Assembly (NCBI GenBank): GCA_002717655.1
Contig: PBAY01000008.1
Span: forward strand, 1-63,011
Length of the DNA stretch: 63,011 nt
Direction of reading: 5' to 3'
Source: Phycisphaerae bacterium
Lineage (GTDB): Bacteria; Planctomycetota; Phycisphaerae; Phycisphaerales; SM1A02
In this document: positions 56,568 to 63,011 of the stretch, in pieces
Layout: each line of letters opens with the position of its first letter
Position numbering within the stretch: the first letter of the stretch is position 1
Notes under the pieces: generated by a model
Databases searched by the model: none
Told to the model about the DNA's origin: nothing
Seen by the model: the letters and a program-made list of their open reading frames with translations, nothing else
Position numbers and translations under genes: made by a program

Positions 56568-57911
56568 TCAGTCCTCAGGAGGCGTTCTGAGCTGTCTACC
56601 CAGCCACAGGAAGCCCAATGCCCCGATCAGTCCAAGAATGCTCGAAAGCAGGAATACACCGCCACCGGTATAGCCCCAGCTCAGCAGGCTCTCATAGACA
56701 AGTACGCCCAGGATTGGAGCAAGGAAGCCTCTGATTCCTGTGAGGGTCACGTGGACCCCCATGTATTGGGATGAACTTTGCGGTGTCGAGAAGTCATGGT
56801 GGCCCAGATTCCAGGCGAGCACGCCACCTCCAAATCCAATCCCACGAATGATTGCCGCAATCCAGATCCCAGGCATCCAGGTTGCAATGATCGAGCCGAA
56901 GAAGATCAGGTTGGAGATGATGAAGACCCAGCTGTGGATTGATCTGAAGCGAACGACGTGCAGTCGATCAAGCAGTCTTGACCAGATGGGAATCGACAAG
57001 GGCATCATGAGAATCGGGATCGAAGTCAGGATGGAAATGGCCTGGACATAATCCATGTTGAACTGTTCATCCAGAATCACAATCAACGGAGCCGTGACCA
57101 TCATGTTGCCGGTCCCGATGAGGAACATGCAGATCATGAAGAAACGGAAATCCTTGTCGCCTTGCAGCAGGCTGATCATGGCCAGCGGATTGAGGCTGGG
57201 TTTTGACTGCCGATCGGTCTGATCCATCGAACGCTCTGCATGCAAGAGCTTGTCGTGATCATGTACATGGATCCGGCTATAGGCGAGAATGCCGATCAAT
57301 CCGATTGCAGCTGCAGCTGGAAACGCCCATTGGTAGGCATTGGGATTTTCATCAAGCAGCAGTCCCATGAGAAAGGTCACGCCAGCGAGGCAGAGTGCCT
57401 GGACCGTGGCAAAGCAGCCTGCGACCCGGGCACGATCAGTCCGTGGGTAGTTGTTTCCCCAGACGGTGGTACGGACTGTGATTACTCCAGCCCAGGCGAT
57501 TCGCCCCATGGCAACCGCCAAGGCAAAGATCACGAAGCCTGATGTAGAGGGCGAAGCCAGCCCTATGGACGCAATACTCAATGCTGCAAGGATCTGGAGC
57601 GTGACGATGAATCGGATTTTCGGGCGGCCATGGACGGCAGCAGCCCAGGCAAAGCTGGTCAGGTTGGCAATGGCCGGCAGGCCAGTGAGGATCCCGATGA
57701 TGAAGTTCAGTGTTTCAGGATCAACCTGAGCACCAAAGGACTTCTTGGCCATGATTCCAACAACGCCACCTTCCAGCATGCCAAGCATGAATGGAAGCAG
57801 AGACCAAGCGATCAACTCCTGCTTGTAGGCCTGTCGATATCGCTCAGGCATCGCTGAGGGAAGGTAGCGACCAGGTACGGACAGGATGATCTTTAGGAAT
57901 CTGGAGAGCAT
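56568..57911 (-). CDS. Major facilitator superfamily transporter
   Basis: A 447-aa inner-membrane transporter with about 12 hydrophobic helices and the cytoplasmic loop between the two six-helix bundles rich in charged residues (RIHVHDHDKLLHAERSMDQTDRQSK). An MFS-like 'GRIAWAGVITVRTTVWGNNYPRTDRARV' stretch after the fourth helix fits planctomycete MFS proteins. No substrate motif is recognised. The ATG at 57911 is favoured; a GTG 60 bases upstream would add 20 Ser/Pro-rich residues that look non-coding. Confidence 0.82.
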   Translation of the reverse strand: MLSRFLKIILSVPGRYLPSAMPERYRQAYKQELIAWSLLPFMLGMLEGGVVGIMAKKSFGAQVDPETLNFIIGILTGLPAIANLTSFAWAAAVHGRPKIRFIVTLQILAALSIASIGLASPSTSGFVIFALAVAMGRIAWAGVITVRTTVWGNNYPRTDRARVAGCFATVQALCLAGVTFLMGLLLDENPNAYQWAFPAAAAIGLIGILAYSRIHVHDHDKLLHAERSMDQTDRQSKPSLNPLAMISLLQGDKDFRFFMICMFLIGTGNMMVTAPLIVILDEQFNMDYVQAISILTSIPILMMPLSIPIWSRLLDRLHVVRFRSIHSWVFIISNLIFFGSIIATWMPGIWIAAIIRGIGFGGGVLAWNLGHHDFSTPQSSSQYMGVHVTLTGIRGFLAPILGVLVYESLLSWGYTGGGVFLLSSILGLIGALGFLWLGRQLRTPPED

Positions 57912-58015
57912 GCAGGTCAAGCGAGGCTGAGAGGAGGTGCTGGAGGGGCTTCCGCAGCACGGTACAACCACAACCGCAATGCGGTTGGGGGCGATGTCTT
58001 ACAAGAGACGGATGG

Positions 58016-58309
58016 CTACTGAGGGTTGCCGCCGGTATTCACAACCGGATAAGGCGTGAGCAGTGTTGGCTGATCGGTCAGCCAGATTCTTCCCCAGTCA
58101 TCTGAGAATGCTCGCCAGCTGAGATTGTTGACAACCGCAAGATCTCGATCCTGATCAAGGCGGGTTTCAGAGATCCCCGCCATTTCTGGAGTCAAATCAC
58201 CCTTGATGTAGTCCCAGGTGTGGTACTTGTCCGAGGTGCAGCCGGAAGCCATGAAGGCACCAGCAAGAATCGATGTAGCAAGAGCAGCACTTCTGACAGA
58301 GATACGCAT
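58016..58309 (-). CDS. Small lipoprotein, function unknown
   Basis: A 97-aa protein with a signal peptide and lipobox MASGC (mature end Cys-Thr-Ser-Asp). The mature part (about 70 residues) is hydrophilic, with LAVVNNLSWRAFSDDWGRIWL in the middle, probably an amphipathic element. No family recognised. The ATG at 58309 has TGAGG seven bases upstream; a GTG four codons earlier overlaps that site. It stands alone between the transporter gene and the structured RNA region. Confidence 0.72.
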   Translation of the reverse strand: MRISVRSAALATSILAGAFMASGCTSDKYHTWDYIKGDLTPEMAGISETRLDQDRDLAVVNNLSWRAFSDDWGRIWLTDQPTLLTPYPVVNTGGNPQ

Positions 58310-58503
58310 CGGAAACCTCACAAGGGGGAGGGGAATTCAGCCCGGGATCAACGCCCTGGCAACGGGGTAGGGAAGTAGTTTCCCGCAGTGGGTCGCTGCT
58401 GTCAATCTCTCCAGATGGAGAGCCTGGAGACCCTTTCACGAGCAAATTTCCCCAAAAAACGACAGGCCCGGCATCAGGACTCGTGATAGGGTTCCTATAC
58501 CGT

Positions 58504-58752
58504 CGGGCTGGAGCCCCTCGGGTTCGTGACCAATGCGGACACTTTGCTCGTTCCTGCTTGATCCCCTGGGATCACTGGAGCTGCGTCGATGGCCAAGCCT
58601 CCCCCGTTTCGGCGGGATCAGAGTGGAAGGTCGGGAACGATGGACCGTGACCCCCCTTAGAACTGGGGTTCGAGCAAGGTCCGTACGGGGTCAGGATCAG
58701 GCCGATTCATCGGCACTGGGTCTGACTAGCGGCCCCGCGGGGCTCCGGCCCG
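58504..58752 (+). ncRNA. Probable structured non-coding RNA of unrecognised family
   Basis: This stretch of the 470-base gap has no plausible gene but folds well. CGGGCTGGAGCCCC (58504-58517) pairs with GGGGCTCCGGCCCG (58739-58752), 14 bp with one G-U. Inside lie a 9-bp helix (58548-58556 with 58632-58640), GATCC/GGATC (58560-58573), GGACC/GGTCC (58642-58646 with 58678-58682) enclosing ACCCC/GGGGT, and GTCAG/CTGAC (58690-58726) enclosing GCCGA-TTCA-TCGGC. TATACC at 58496 could be a -10 element placing the 5' end near the closing helix. tmRNA, RNase P and SRP hallmarks were looked for and not found. The minus strand is an alternative. Confidence 0.45.
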
Positions 58753-58780
58753 CCTGTTTCATGGCTCTGGATGTGGCAGA

Positions 58781-59311
58781 TCAGCCAAGCAGCTCAGGCA
58801 GGGCCGTACGGTACATCTGAGCCATTTCCTCCAGAGAAGCAGGTGTCACCCTGACATCCCCAGTGACAGTCATGAAATTCGTGTCTCCCCCCCAGCGTGG
58901 TACCACATGGGCATGGACATGTTCAGGGAGTCCGGCACCGGCTGCGGCTCCCAGATTGATCCCCATGTTGATGCCTTGAGGTTGAAGAACCTTCTTGACC
59001 AGATCCATGGCCACTTCGACCAGATGCCAGAAAGCAAGGCGATCGTCAGCCTCATAGTCAAGAAGAGCAGGCTGAGGATGTCCCAAAGCAGCCATCAGAT
59101 GGCCATTGGCATAGGGGTATCGATTCAACAGGATCATCCCACGGTCGCTTCGATGGATGACATGCTGGGCCTCATCCAATTCAGGGTGTGCCCAGTACTC
59201 CGCAAGAAAGTTGATCGATGCTTCTTGTTCAGGGCCAGTTGACCGGCGACGCTCATCGAGGCGACGAAGATAAGCCAGACGCCAGGGGGCCCATAGATTT
59301 TCATGTTGCAT
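58781..59311 (-). CDS. HIT-family nucleotide hydrolase/transferase
   Basis: Histidine-triad protein of about 176 aa, in the branch resembling Ap4A phosphorylase or HIT domain proteins with an N-terminal LWAPWRLAYL motif. The catalytic HVHAHVVPRW triad is near residue 137, the upstream LNRYPYANGHLM strand is typical, and GINLGAAAGAGLPEHVH joins them. Likely hydrolyses or transfers AMP from dinucleotide or AMP-conjugate substrates in the cytoplasm. The ATG at 59311 begins MQHENLWAPWR, which matches relatives; longer in-frame starts exist up to 59341. Confidence 0.9.
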   Translation of the reverse strand: MQHENLWAPWRLAYLRRLDERRRSTGPEQEASINFLAEYWAHPELDEAQHVIHRSDRGMILLNRYPYANGHLMAALGHPQPALLDYEADDRLAFWHLVEVAMDLVKKVLQPQGINMGINLGAAAGAGLPEHVHAHVVPRWGGDTNFMTVTGDVRVTPASLEEMAQMYRTALPELLG

Positions 59312-59388
59312 GGGAGCAGCTCCAGAGATGACCATGAGCACCCTAGCAGGTCCGGGCTGCGAGCCGAAAGCTTTAACATGTCACCAAG

Positions 59389-61311
59389 ATGCCATTGCTT
59401 GTCGCCTCCAATCTCGTCTACCGCATCGGCACCCGTGAGATTCTCTCTGGTGCGTCCTTTGGTGTTGAACCTGGCGACAAAATCGGCTTGATTGGTCGCA
59501 ATGGATGCGGAAAGACCACCTTGCTGCGTTTGTTGGCAGGCGAGATACAGATTGAAGGTGGTCAAGTTGATGTCCAGCGGGGCAGTCGAGTTGGAATGCT
59601 GCCTCAGCACCCGACGTTCAAGGCAGGGCTGAGTGTCCGCGACGTTGCGGCCAGTGCATTCGCCGAACTTGATCAGATTCGTCTTGAGCTTGAAGGGCTC
59701 TATGCAGCAATGGCGGAGGCTTCAGGTAACGAACTGGAAAACATGCTCAAGAAGCAGGTTGAACTTGATGCCGCGCTTGAAGCAGGCGGTGGGTGGCAGG
59801 TTGACCACAAAATTGACGCAACACTTCATGGCCTTGGATTCCATGACGAGGATTTCAAGCAGGAAGCATCGACGCTTTCAGGCGGTCAGAAATCACGTCT
59901 TGCATTGGCAAAATTGTTGCTGGAAGTACCTGATCTTCTGCTGCTGGATGAGCCAACGAACCATCTTGACCTCGAGGGATGTCAATGGCTGGAGAACTTT
60001 CTGGCAGACGAGTTCTCTGGAGCAGTCGTGGTCGTCAGCCATGATCGCTGGATGCTTGATCGTGTGATCACCCGGATCGTCGAGGTCGATCGCGGCAGAG
60101 TTCTGGAATACCCGGGTAACTACACGGCCTACAAGAATCAGCGAGCTGAACTGGATGCCACGAGACAACGAGCCTTCAAGAAGCAGCAGGATCATGTACG
60201 CCGGGAAGAAGCATTCATCCGACGATACAAAGCGGGCCAGCGTGCGAAGCAGGCCAGAGGGCGAGAGTCGAGGCTGGATCGGTATCGAGATGAAATGGAA
60301 GCGCCCTTGGTACCTGTCAAGGTCGCGGATCTCACGCTTCCGCCTCCACCAAGAAGTGGTGATCAGGTCTTTTCAGCGGAGTCACTCGGGACAGGATGGG
60401 GTGATCTTGTGGTGATGTCCGGTCTGGATCTGACGGTCAAGCGAGGTGAACGTATCGGAATCATCGGTCCCAATGGCAGTGGCAAGACGACATTGGTACG
60501 AACTCTTCTGGGAGAAACTGAAGCGACTGAGGGCGAGATCCGCACCGGAACTCGTCTGAAGGTGGGTTGGTATCGGCAGGAACAGGATCAACTCGACCCT
60601 TCATTGCAGGTCTGGGAATGGCTTCGAGATTCACTTGCACGGCTCAGAGAGACTGCTACAGCCTCCGAGCAGGAGTCCCGCGATCTAGCTGGTGCCTTTC
60701 TGTTCAGTGGTCAGGTTCAGGAGCAGACGATCGATACCTTGTCTGGTGGTGAGAAGTCGCGTCTTGTTCTGGCTTCGCTGGTAGGAGGGGGCTTCAACGT
60801 TCTCGTACTTGATGAGCCGACGAACCATCTGGATCTACCTTCCGCAGAACAGGTTGAAGCAGCATTGAAACAGGACGGTCCCTGGGATGGCACGCTTCTG
60901 CTGATCAGTCATGACCGGGCCCTGCTTGAGGCCACCTGTGATCGCCTGGTCGTGCTTGATGGCAATGGAGGTGTACAGGTATTCGAGGGCAGATTGTCCG
61001 ACTGGCTGCGTACGAAATCTCGTGCGGAAGCCGAGATGCATGTCAAGGAAAAGGAGTTGTCCAAGCCTAGCAGGCAGCCTGTTCCATCAAGCCCGAAGAA
61101 GAAGAAGGATCCAATGGCCAGAATGAGTCTGGCCAAGTTGGAGTCAAGCATTGAAGAGTTGGAGCGGGAACGTGCAGCGGTCGACCATGAATTGGGTTCA
61201 CCTGATGTGTATTCAGATGGTGACCGGGTGAAGGAATTGACCCAGAAACGAACTGAGATCGAGTCAAGACTTCTGCCACTTGAGGAAGAGTGGCAGCGGC
61301 GAGCTGAATGA
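59389..61311 (+). CDS. ABC-F family ATPase (Uup/Ettox type)
   Basis: A 640-aa soluble protein with two ABC ATPase domains and no membrane helices. Domain 1: Walker A GRNGCGKTT near residue 37, signature LSGGQKSRLALAKLL, Walker B LLLLDEPTNHLD. A charged inter-domain linker of about 80 residues follows. Domain 2: Walker A GPNGSGKTT near residue 362, LSGGEKSRLVLASL, LVLDEPTNHLD. The C-terminal coiled-coil (about 555-640) resembles Uup, whose coiled-coil binds branched DNA, though many ABC-F proteins act on ribosomes. Divergent from the HIT gene, with 77 bases between starts. Confidence 0.9.
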   Translation: MPLLVASNLVYRIGTREILSGASFGVEPGDKIGLIGRNGCGKTTLLRLLAGEIQIEGGQVDVQRGSRVGMLPQHPTFKAGLSVRDVAASAFAELDQIRLELEGLYAAMAEASGNELENMLKKQVELDAALEAGGGWQVDHKIDATLHGLGFHDEDFKQEASTLSGGQKSRLALAKLLLEVPDLLLLDEPTNHLDLEGCQWLENFLADEFSGAVVVVSHDRWMLDRVITRIVEVDRGRVLEYPGNYTAYKNQRAELDATRQRAFKKQQDHVRREEAFIRRYKAGQRAKQARGRESRLDRYRDEMEAPLVPVKVADLTLPPPPRSGDQVFSAESLGTGWGDLVVMSGLDLTVKRGERIGIIGPNGSGKTTLVRTLLGETEATEGEIRTGTRLKVGWYRQEQDQLDPSLQVWEWLRDSLARLRETATASEQESRDLAGAFLFSGQVQEQTIDTLSGGEKSRLVLASLVGGGFNVLVLDEPTNHLDLPSAEQVEAALKQDGPWDGTLLLISHDRALLEATCDRLVVLDGNGGVQVFEGRLSDWLRTKSRAEAEMHVKEKELSKPSRQPVPSSPKKKKDPMARMSLAKLESSIEELERERAAVDHELGSPDVYSDGDRVKELTQKRTEIESRLLPLEEEWQRRAE

Positions 61312-61319
61312 GGAATGAA

Positions 61320-61351
61320 ACAAGCCACCTGCGAGGCTGCAGATGGCTTGT
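61320..61351. terminator. Hairpin between convergent genes
   Basis: ACAAGCCA pairs with TGGCTTGT (8 bp), enclosing CTGC-GAGGCT-GCAG. It sits between the convergent ABC-F and anti-sigma genes and probably ends both. T-richness on either side is modest. Confidence 0.65.
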
Positions 61352-61379
61352 GAATCTGTCTTGAGATCTGGTTGGCGTA

Positions 61380-62216
61380 TCAGACCTGAATCAGAATGTC
61401 CCGCCCGGCATTGTCGCGGGCAATCAATCTGGTTTTGCCAATCCAATCGGGATTGAACCCCTCAGCAACAGTAGAAGAAGTTTGTTTGGGATTGAGTGTG
61501 GCAACGACGTATTCGCTTCCAGGCGTACCGAATTCACCATCATCATCAATTACATAGATGGTCAACGTCGGCAGGCGACGATCGAGGTCGTAGGCGATAC
61601 GTGGATTGGTTCCATCGGGGTTGAGCAGGATTCGAACTCGACCTGCGGCCCCTGTGGCATCTACCAACATCGCCATCTTGTATTCGCCGTTGTCACTTGG
61701 CCAGGCGATCTGCTGCTGCGTTCCTGGAGGCTGATTCAGTACGAATTGACCCTGGCGACTGTTGATGGCCTGGATCAGGTCGTTGTATTCACTGTTTCGC
61801 ACGATGCCATGGACGGCCAGCGTGATCGTGACGCCCAGAAGCATCAGGGCAACGGCTCGCCAGGTCCAGATGGAACGCAGGAAGTTGGGTGATTCGATGG
61901 CTCCGGCAAGCTGTTGATAGCCGCCTGGCCCGATTGCTGCAATTGGCTGCAGGTTGGAGTCATGATCAGCCATGGCTTCCGCAACTCGTTTCAGCACCTT
62001 GGCCTTGAGCAATTCATCAGGTTCTTCGGATCCAAGCAGGTTCTCATCTGAGACAAGTTCAGCCTGGAGACTTCGAATTGACTCTCGTACACGAGCGGGT
62101 GCAGCAAGGAATGACTCTTCGAATTCAAGTGCATCTTCGGCATCAAGGAGACCAAAGGCGTCCAGTGAGGCAAGTTCAACGAGTTCAGAGATTGAAAGGG
62201 GTTGTGAGCGTGTCAT
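61380..62216 (-). CDS. Membrane anti-sigma factor (RskA-like)
   Basis: A 278-aa single-pass protein. The N-terminal 110 residues form an anti-sigma domain (LVELASLDAFGLLDAEDALEFEESF, typical of the 'a.Y.lG.L...E...fe..l' pattern). One transmembrane helix lies at about 136-153 (AVALMLLGVTITLAV). The C-terminal extracytoplasmic part matches RskA (QGQFVLNQPPGTQQQIAW, LPTLTIYVIDDDGEF). It should bind the ECF sigma factor encoded immediately upstream and hold it at the membrane until a signal arrives. A longer frame to 62447 would overlap the sigma gene and is rejected. Confidence 0.85.
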   Translation of the reverse strand: MTRSQPLSISELVELASLDAFGLLDAEDALEFEESFLAAPARVRESIRSLQAELVSDENLLGSEEPDELLKAKVLKRVAEAMADHDSNLQPIAAIGPGGYQQLAGAIESPNFLRSIWTWRAVALMLLGVTITLAVHGIVRNSEYNDLIQAINSRQGQFVLNQPPGTQQQIAWPSDNGEYKMAMLVDATGAAGRVRILLNPDGTNPRIAYDLDRRLPTLTIYVIDDDGEFGTPGSEYVVATLNPKQTSSTVAEGFNPDWIGKTRLIARDNAGRDILIQV

Positions 62217-62247
62217 GTCAATTCGGTTCCAAATGAGAGCAGAGGAG

Positions 62248-62817
62248 TCAGGAAGCGGCCCATTCCTTGAAGTCGCTGGTCGAAGCTCTGTCCCGCAGTT
62301 TCTGCAGTCCTCGGCTGAGGGCGGACTTGACCGTTCCAAGTGGGGCATCCAGTTGTCGACTGACTTCTCTGAGTGTGAATCCTTGTAGATAGGAGCGTTC
62401 GATGACGATTCGTTGAAGTTCAGGTAGATCGGCAAGGCACCGTTCAATGGTTACTGATTGTTCTTGTCGATGTCCTGGGAACTTCACGGGAGCCTGGGGG
62501 ATTGCTTGAAGTGCATCCTGTTCCAGACCGGTTGATTTCGGGCGAACCGACTTCCTTCGAAGTTGGTCAATGAGGTGTCTTCTGGCGATGAGCATCACCC
62601 AGGTGACGAGCTTTGCTCGTTCGGGATCAAATCGGTCTGCGGTCTGCCAGAGGCGTACAAAAATCTCCTGAACAGCATCTTCAGCTTCCGGCTGGGTCGG
62701 AAGCAGTTGTCTGGCCACGCGAAAGACGAGGCCGCCAAATCGGTCGTACAGCTCAGCGACTGCTGATTCGTCGCCACGGGCGATCTGCTGCATCAGTTTT
62801 AGTTCCAGCTGTTCCAA
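62248..62817 (-). CDS. ECF-type RNA polymerase sigma factor
   Basis: A 189-aa sigma-70-family factor with only regions 2 and 4. Region 2: AELYDRFGGLVFRVARQLLPTQPEAEDAVQEIFVRLWQ, followed by the WVMLIARRHLIDQLRRK helix. Region 4: LPELQRIVIERSYLQGFTLREVSRQLDAPLGTVKSALSRGLQKLRD, a clear helix-turn-helix. It ends 31 bases before the anti-sigma gene on the same strand, so the two form an operon. The start is either the TTG at 62817 or the ATG at 62793. The TTG keeps the usual first helix and is listed here. Confidence 0.92.
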   Translation of the reverse strand: MEQLELKLMQQIARGDESAVAELYDRFGGLVFRVARQLLPTQPEAEDAVQEIFVRLWQTADRFDPERAKLVTWVMLIARRHLIDQLRRKSVRPKSTGLEQDALQAIPQAPVKFPGHRQEQSVTIERCLADLPELQRIVIERSYLQGFTLREVSRQLDAPLGTVKSALSRGLQKLRDRASTSDFKEWAAS

Positions 62818-63011
62818 TTGCCTGAACCCCCATCACGGGAATAGTCCGCAAAAACACCAGTTGAGGTTCCCCTGATACTGGCCACTTATCCACAATAATG
62901 CCTGCTTTTAGAGGTTTAGGGGGGGATCCCTGTTATTCGGACCTATTTCAGGGCAAATCTGGCGGCTTGAATTTAGAAATCAGCCCAGAATTGTGTAGTC
63001 TGGGAGGCTGG

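Noticed and set aside
58504..58752. Known RNA families (tmRNA, RNase P, SRP, cobalamin riboswitch) for the structured region
   Set aside because: The tmRNA tRNA-like ends, the GAGGAAAGTCC and ACAGAAxxCGG elements of RNase P, the GGAAGGAAGCAG SRP loop and the cobalamin box were looked for on both strands and not found.
59335..59352. TAGGGT hexamer before the HIT gene as another leaderless promoter
   Set aside because: Its distance to any in-frame ATG does not match the six-base spacing seen at the other genes, so it was not counted with them.
62216..62447. Longer start for the anti-sigma factor
   Set aside because: The extension overlaps the sigma factor gene by about 200 bases in another frame and is Ser/Pro/Asn-rich. 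The internal ATG at 62216 begins at the conserved anti-sigma domain.

Overview
This window looks like a chromosomal segment from a planctomycete, most likely class Phycisphaerae. That placement is inferred from gene content, not from a marker search. The clues are Planctomycete-style membrane proteins with a 'CxxCGYDL...CPECG' zinc ribbon, paired GroELs, an S21 with a Gly/Arg tail, a type II secretion operon with unusual fusions, and several genes that seem to lack 5' leaders. No mobile elements, phage genes or CRISPR arrays were seen. The coding density, even codon use and housekeeping content indicate core chromosome.

Layout. Positions 1-5.4 kb: the N-terminal part of leuS and folC on the minus strand, then hpt, a PH-domain membrane protein, a MoxR AAA+ ATPase and a zinc-ribbon membrane protein. 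5.6-11.6 kb: a proteostasis cluster, groEL1-groES-groEL2-dnaJ-grpE-fmdB. 11.6-16.0 kb: rnr (RNase R) and acs. 16.0-37.4 kb: a type II secretion operon, gspF-G-H-I-J-K-L-M/C-D, ending in a translationally coupled lipoprotein. 37.5-41.5 kb: a Met-rich exported protein, a strong terminator, tRNA-Gln(CUG), purE, pdxH and a NYN-domain nuclease. 41.6-48 kb: rpsU, hppA (K+-dependent membrane pyrophosphatase), rsfS, an exported alpha/beta hydrolase that has lost catalytic residues, trmB and a small zinc protein. 48-54.5 kb: a sensor kinase, an ABC permease of the MacB/FtsX type, a secretin-N0-like Gly-rich exported protein, a large exported protein and a tiny 26-aa membrane peptide. 54.6-63 kb: rpsA, an MFS transporter, a small lipoprotein, a probable structured non-coding RNA, a HIT protein, an ABC-F ATPase and an anti-sigma/ECF-sigma pair.

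The outstanding feature is the secretin, a single uninterrupted 4342-residue reading frame. It has a signal peptide, one N0-like domain, about 47 tandem N1/N3-type (KH-like) secretin_N domains by manual segmentation, and one C-terminal secretin barrel domain. Ordinary GspD proteins have N0 plus three such domains in about 650-750 residues. Every other gene of the operon is present at normal size apart from a GspM-GspC fusion, so this looks like a working secretion system with a greatly elongated periplasmic vestibule. The enlarged, invaginated periplasm of planctomycetes offers a rationale. GspE, GspO and GspN are not in the window and are presumably encoded elsewhere.

Other points worth a second look are the structured RNA candidate at 58.5-58.75 kb, the recurrent '-10 hexamer, six bases, ATG' arrangement suggesting leaderless transcripts, the 130-residue extracytoplasmic insertion in the pyrophosphatase, and the pseudo-hydrolase.
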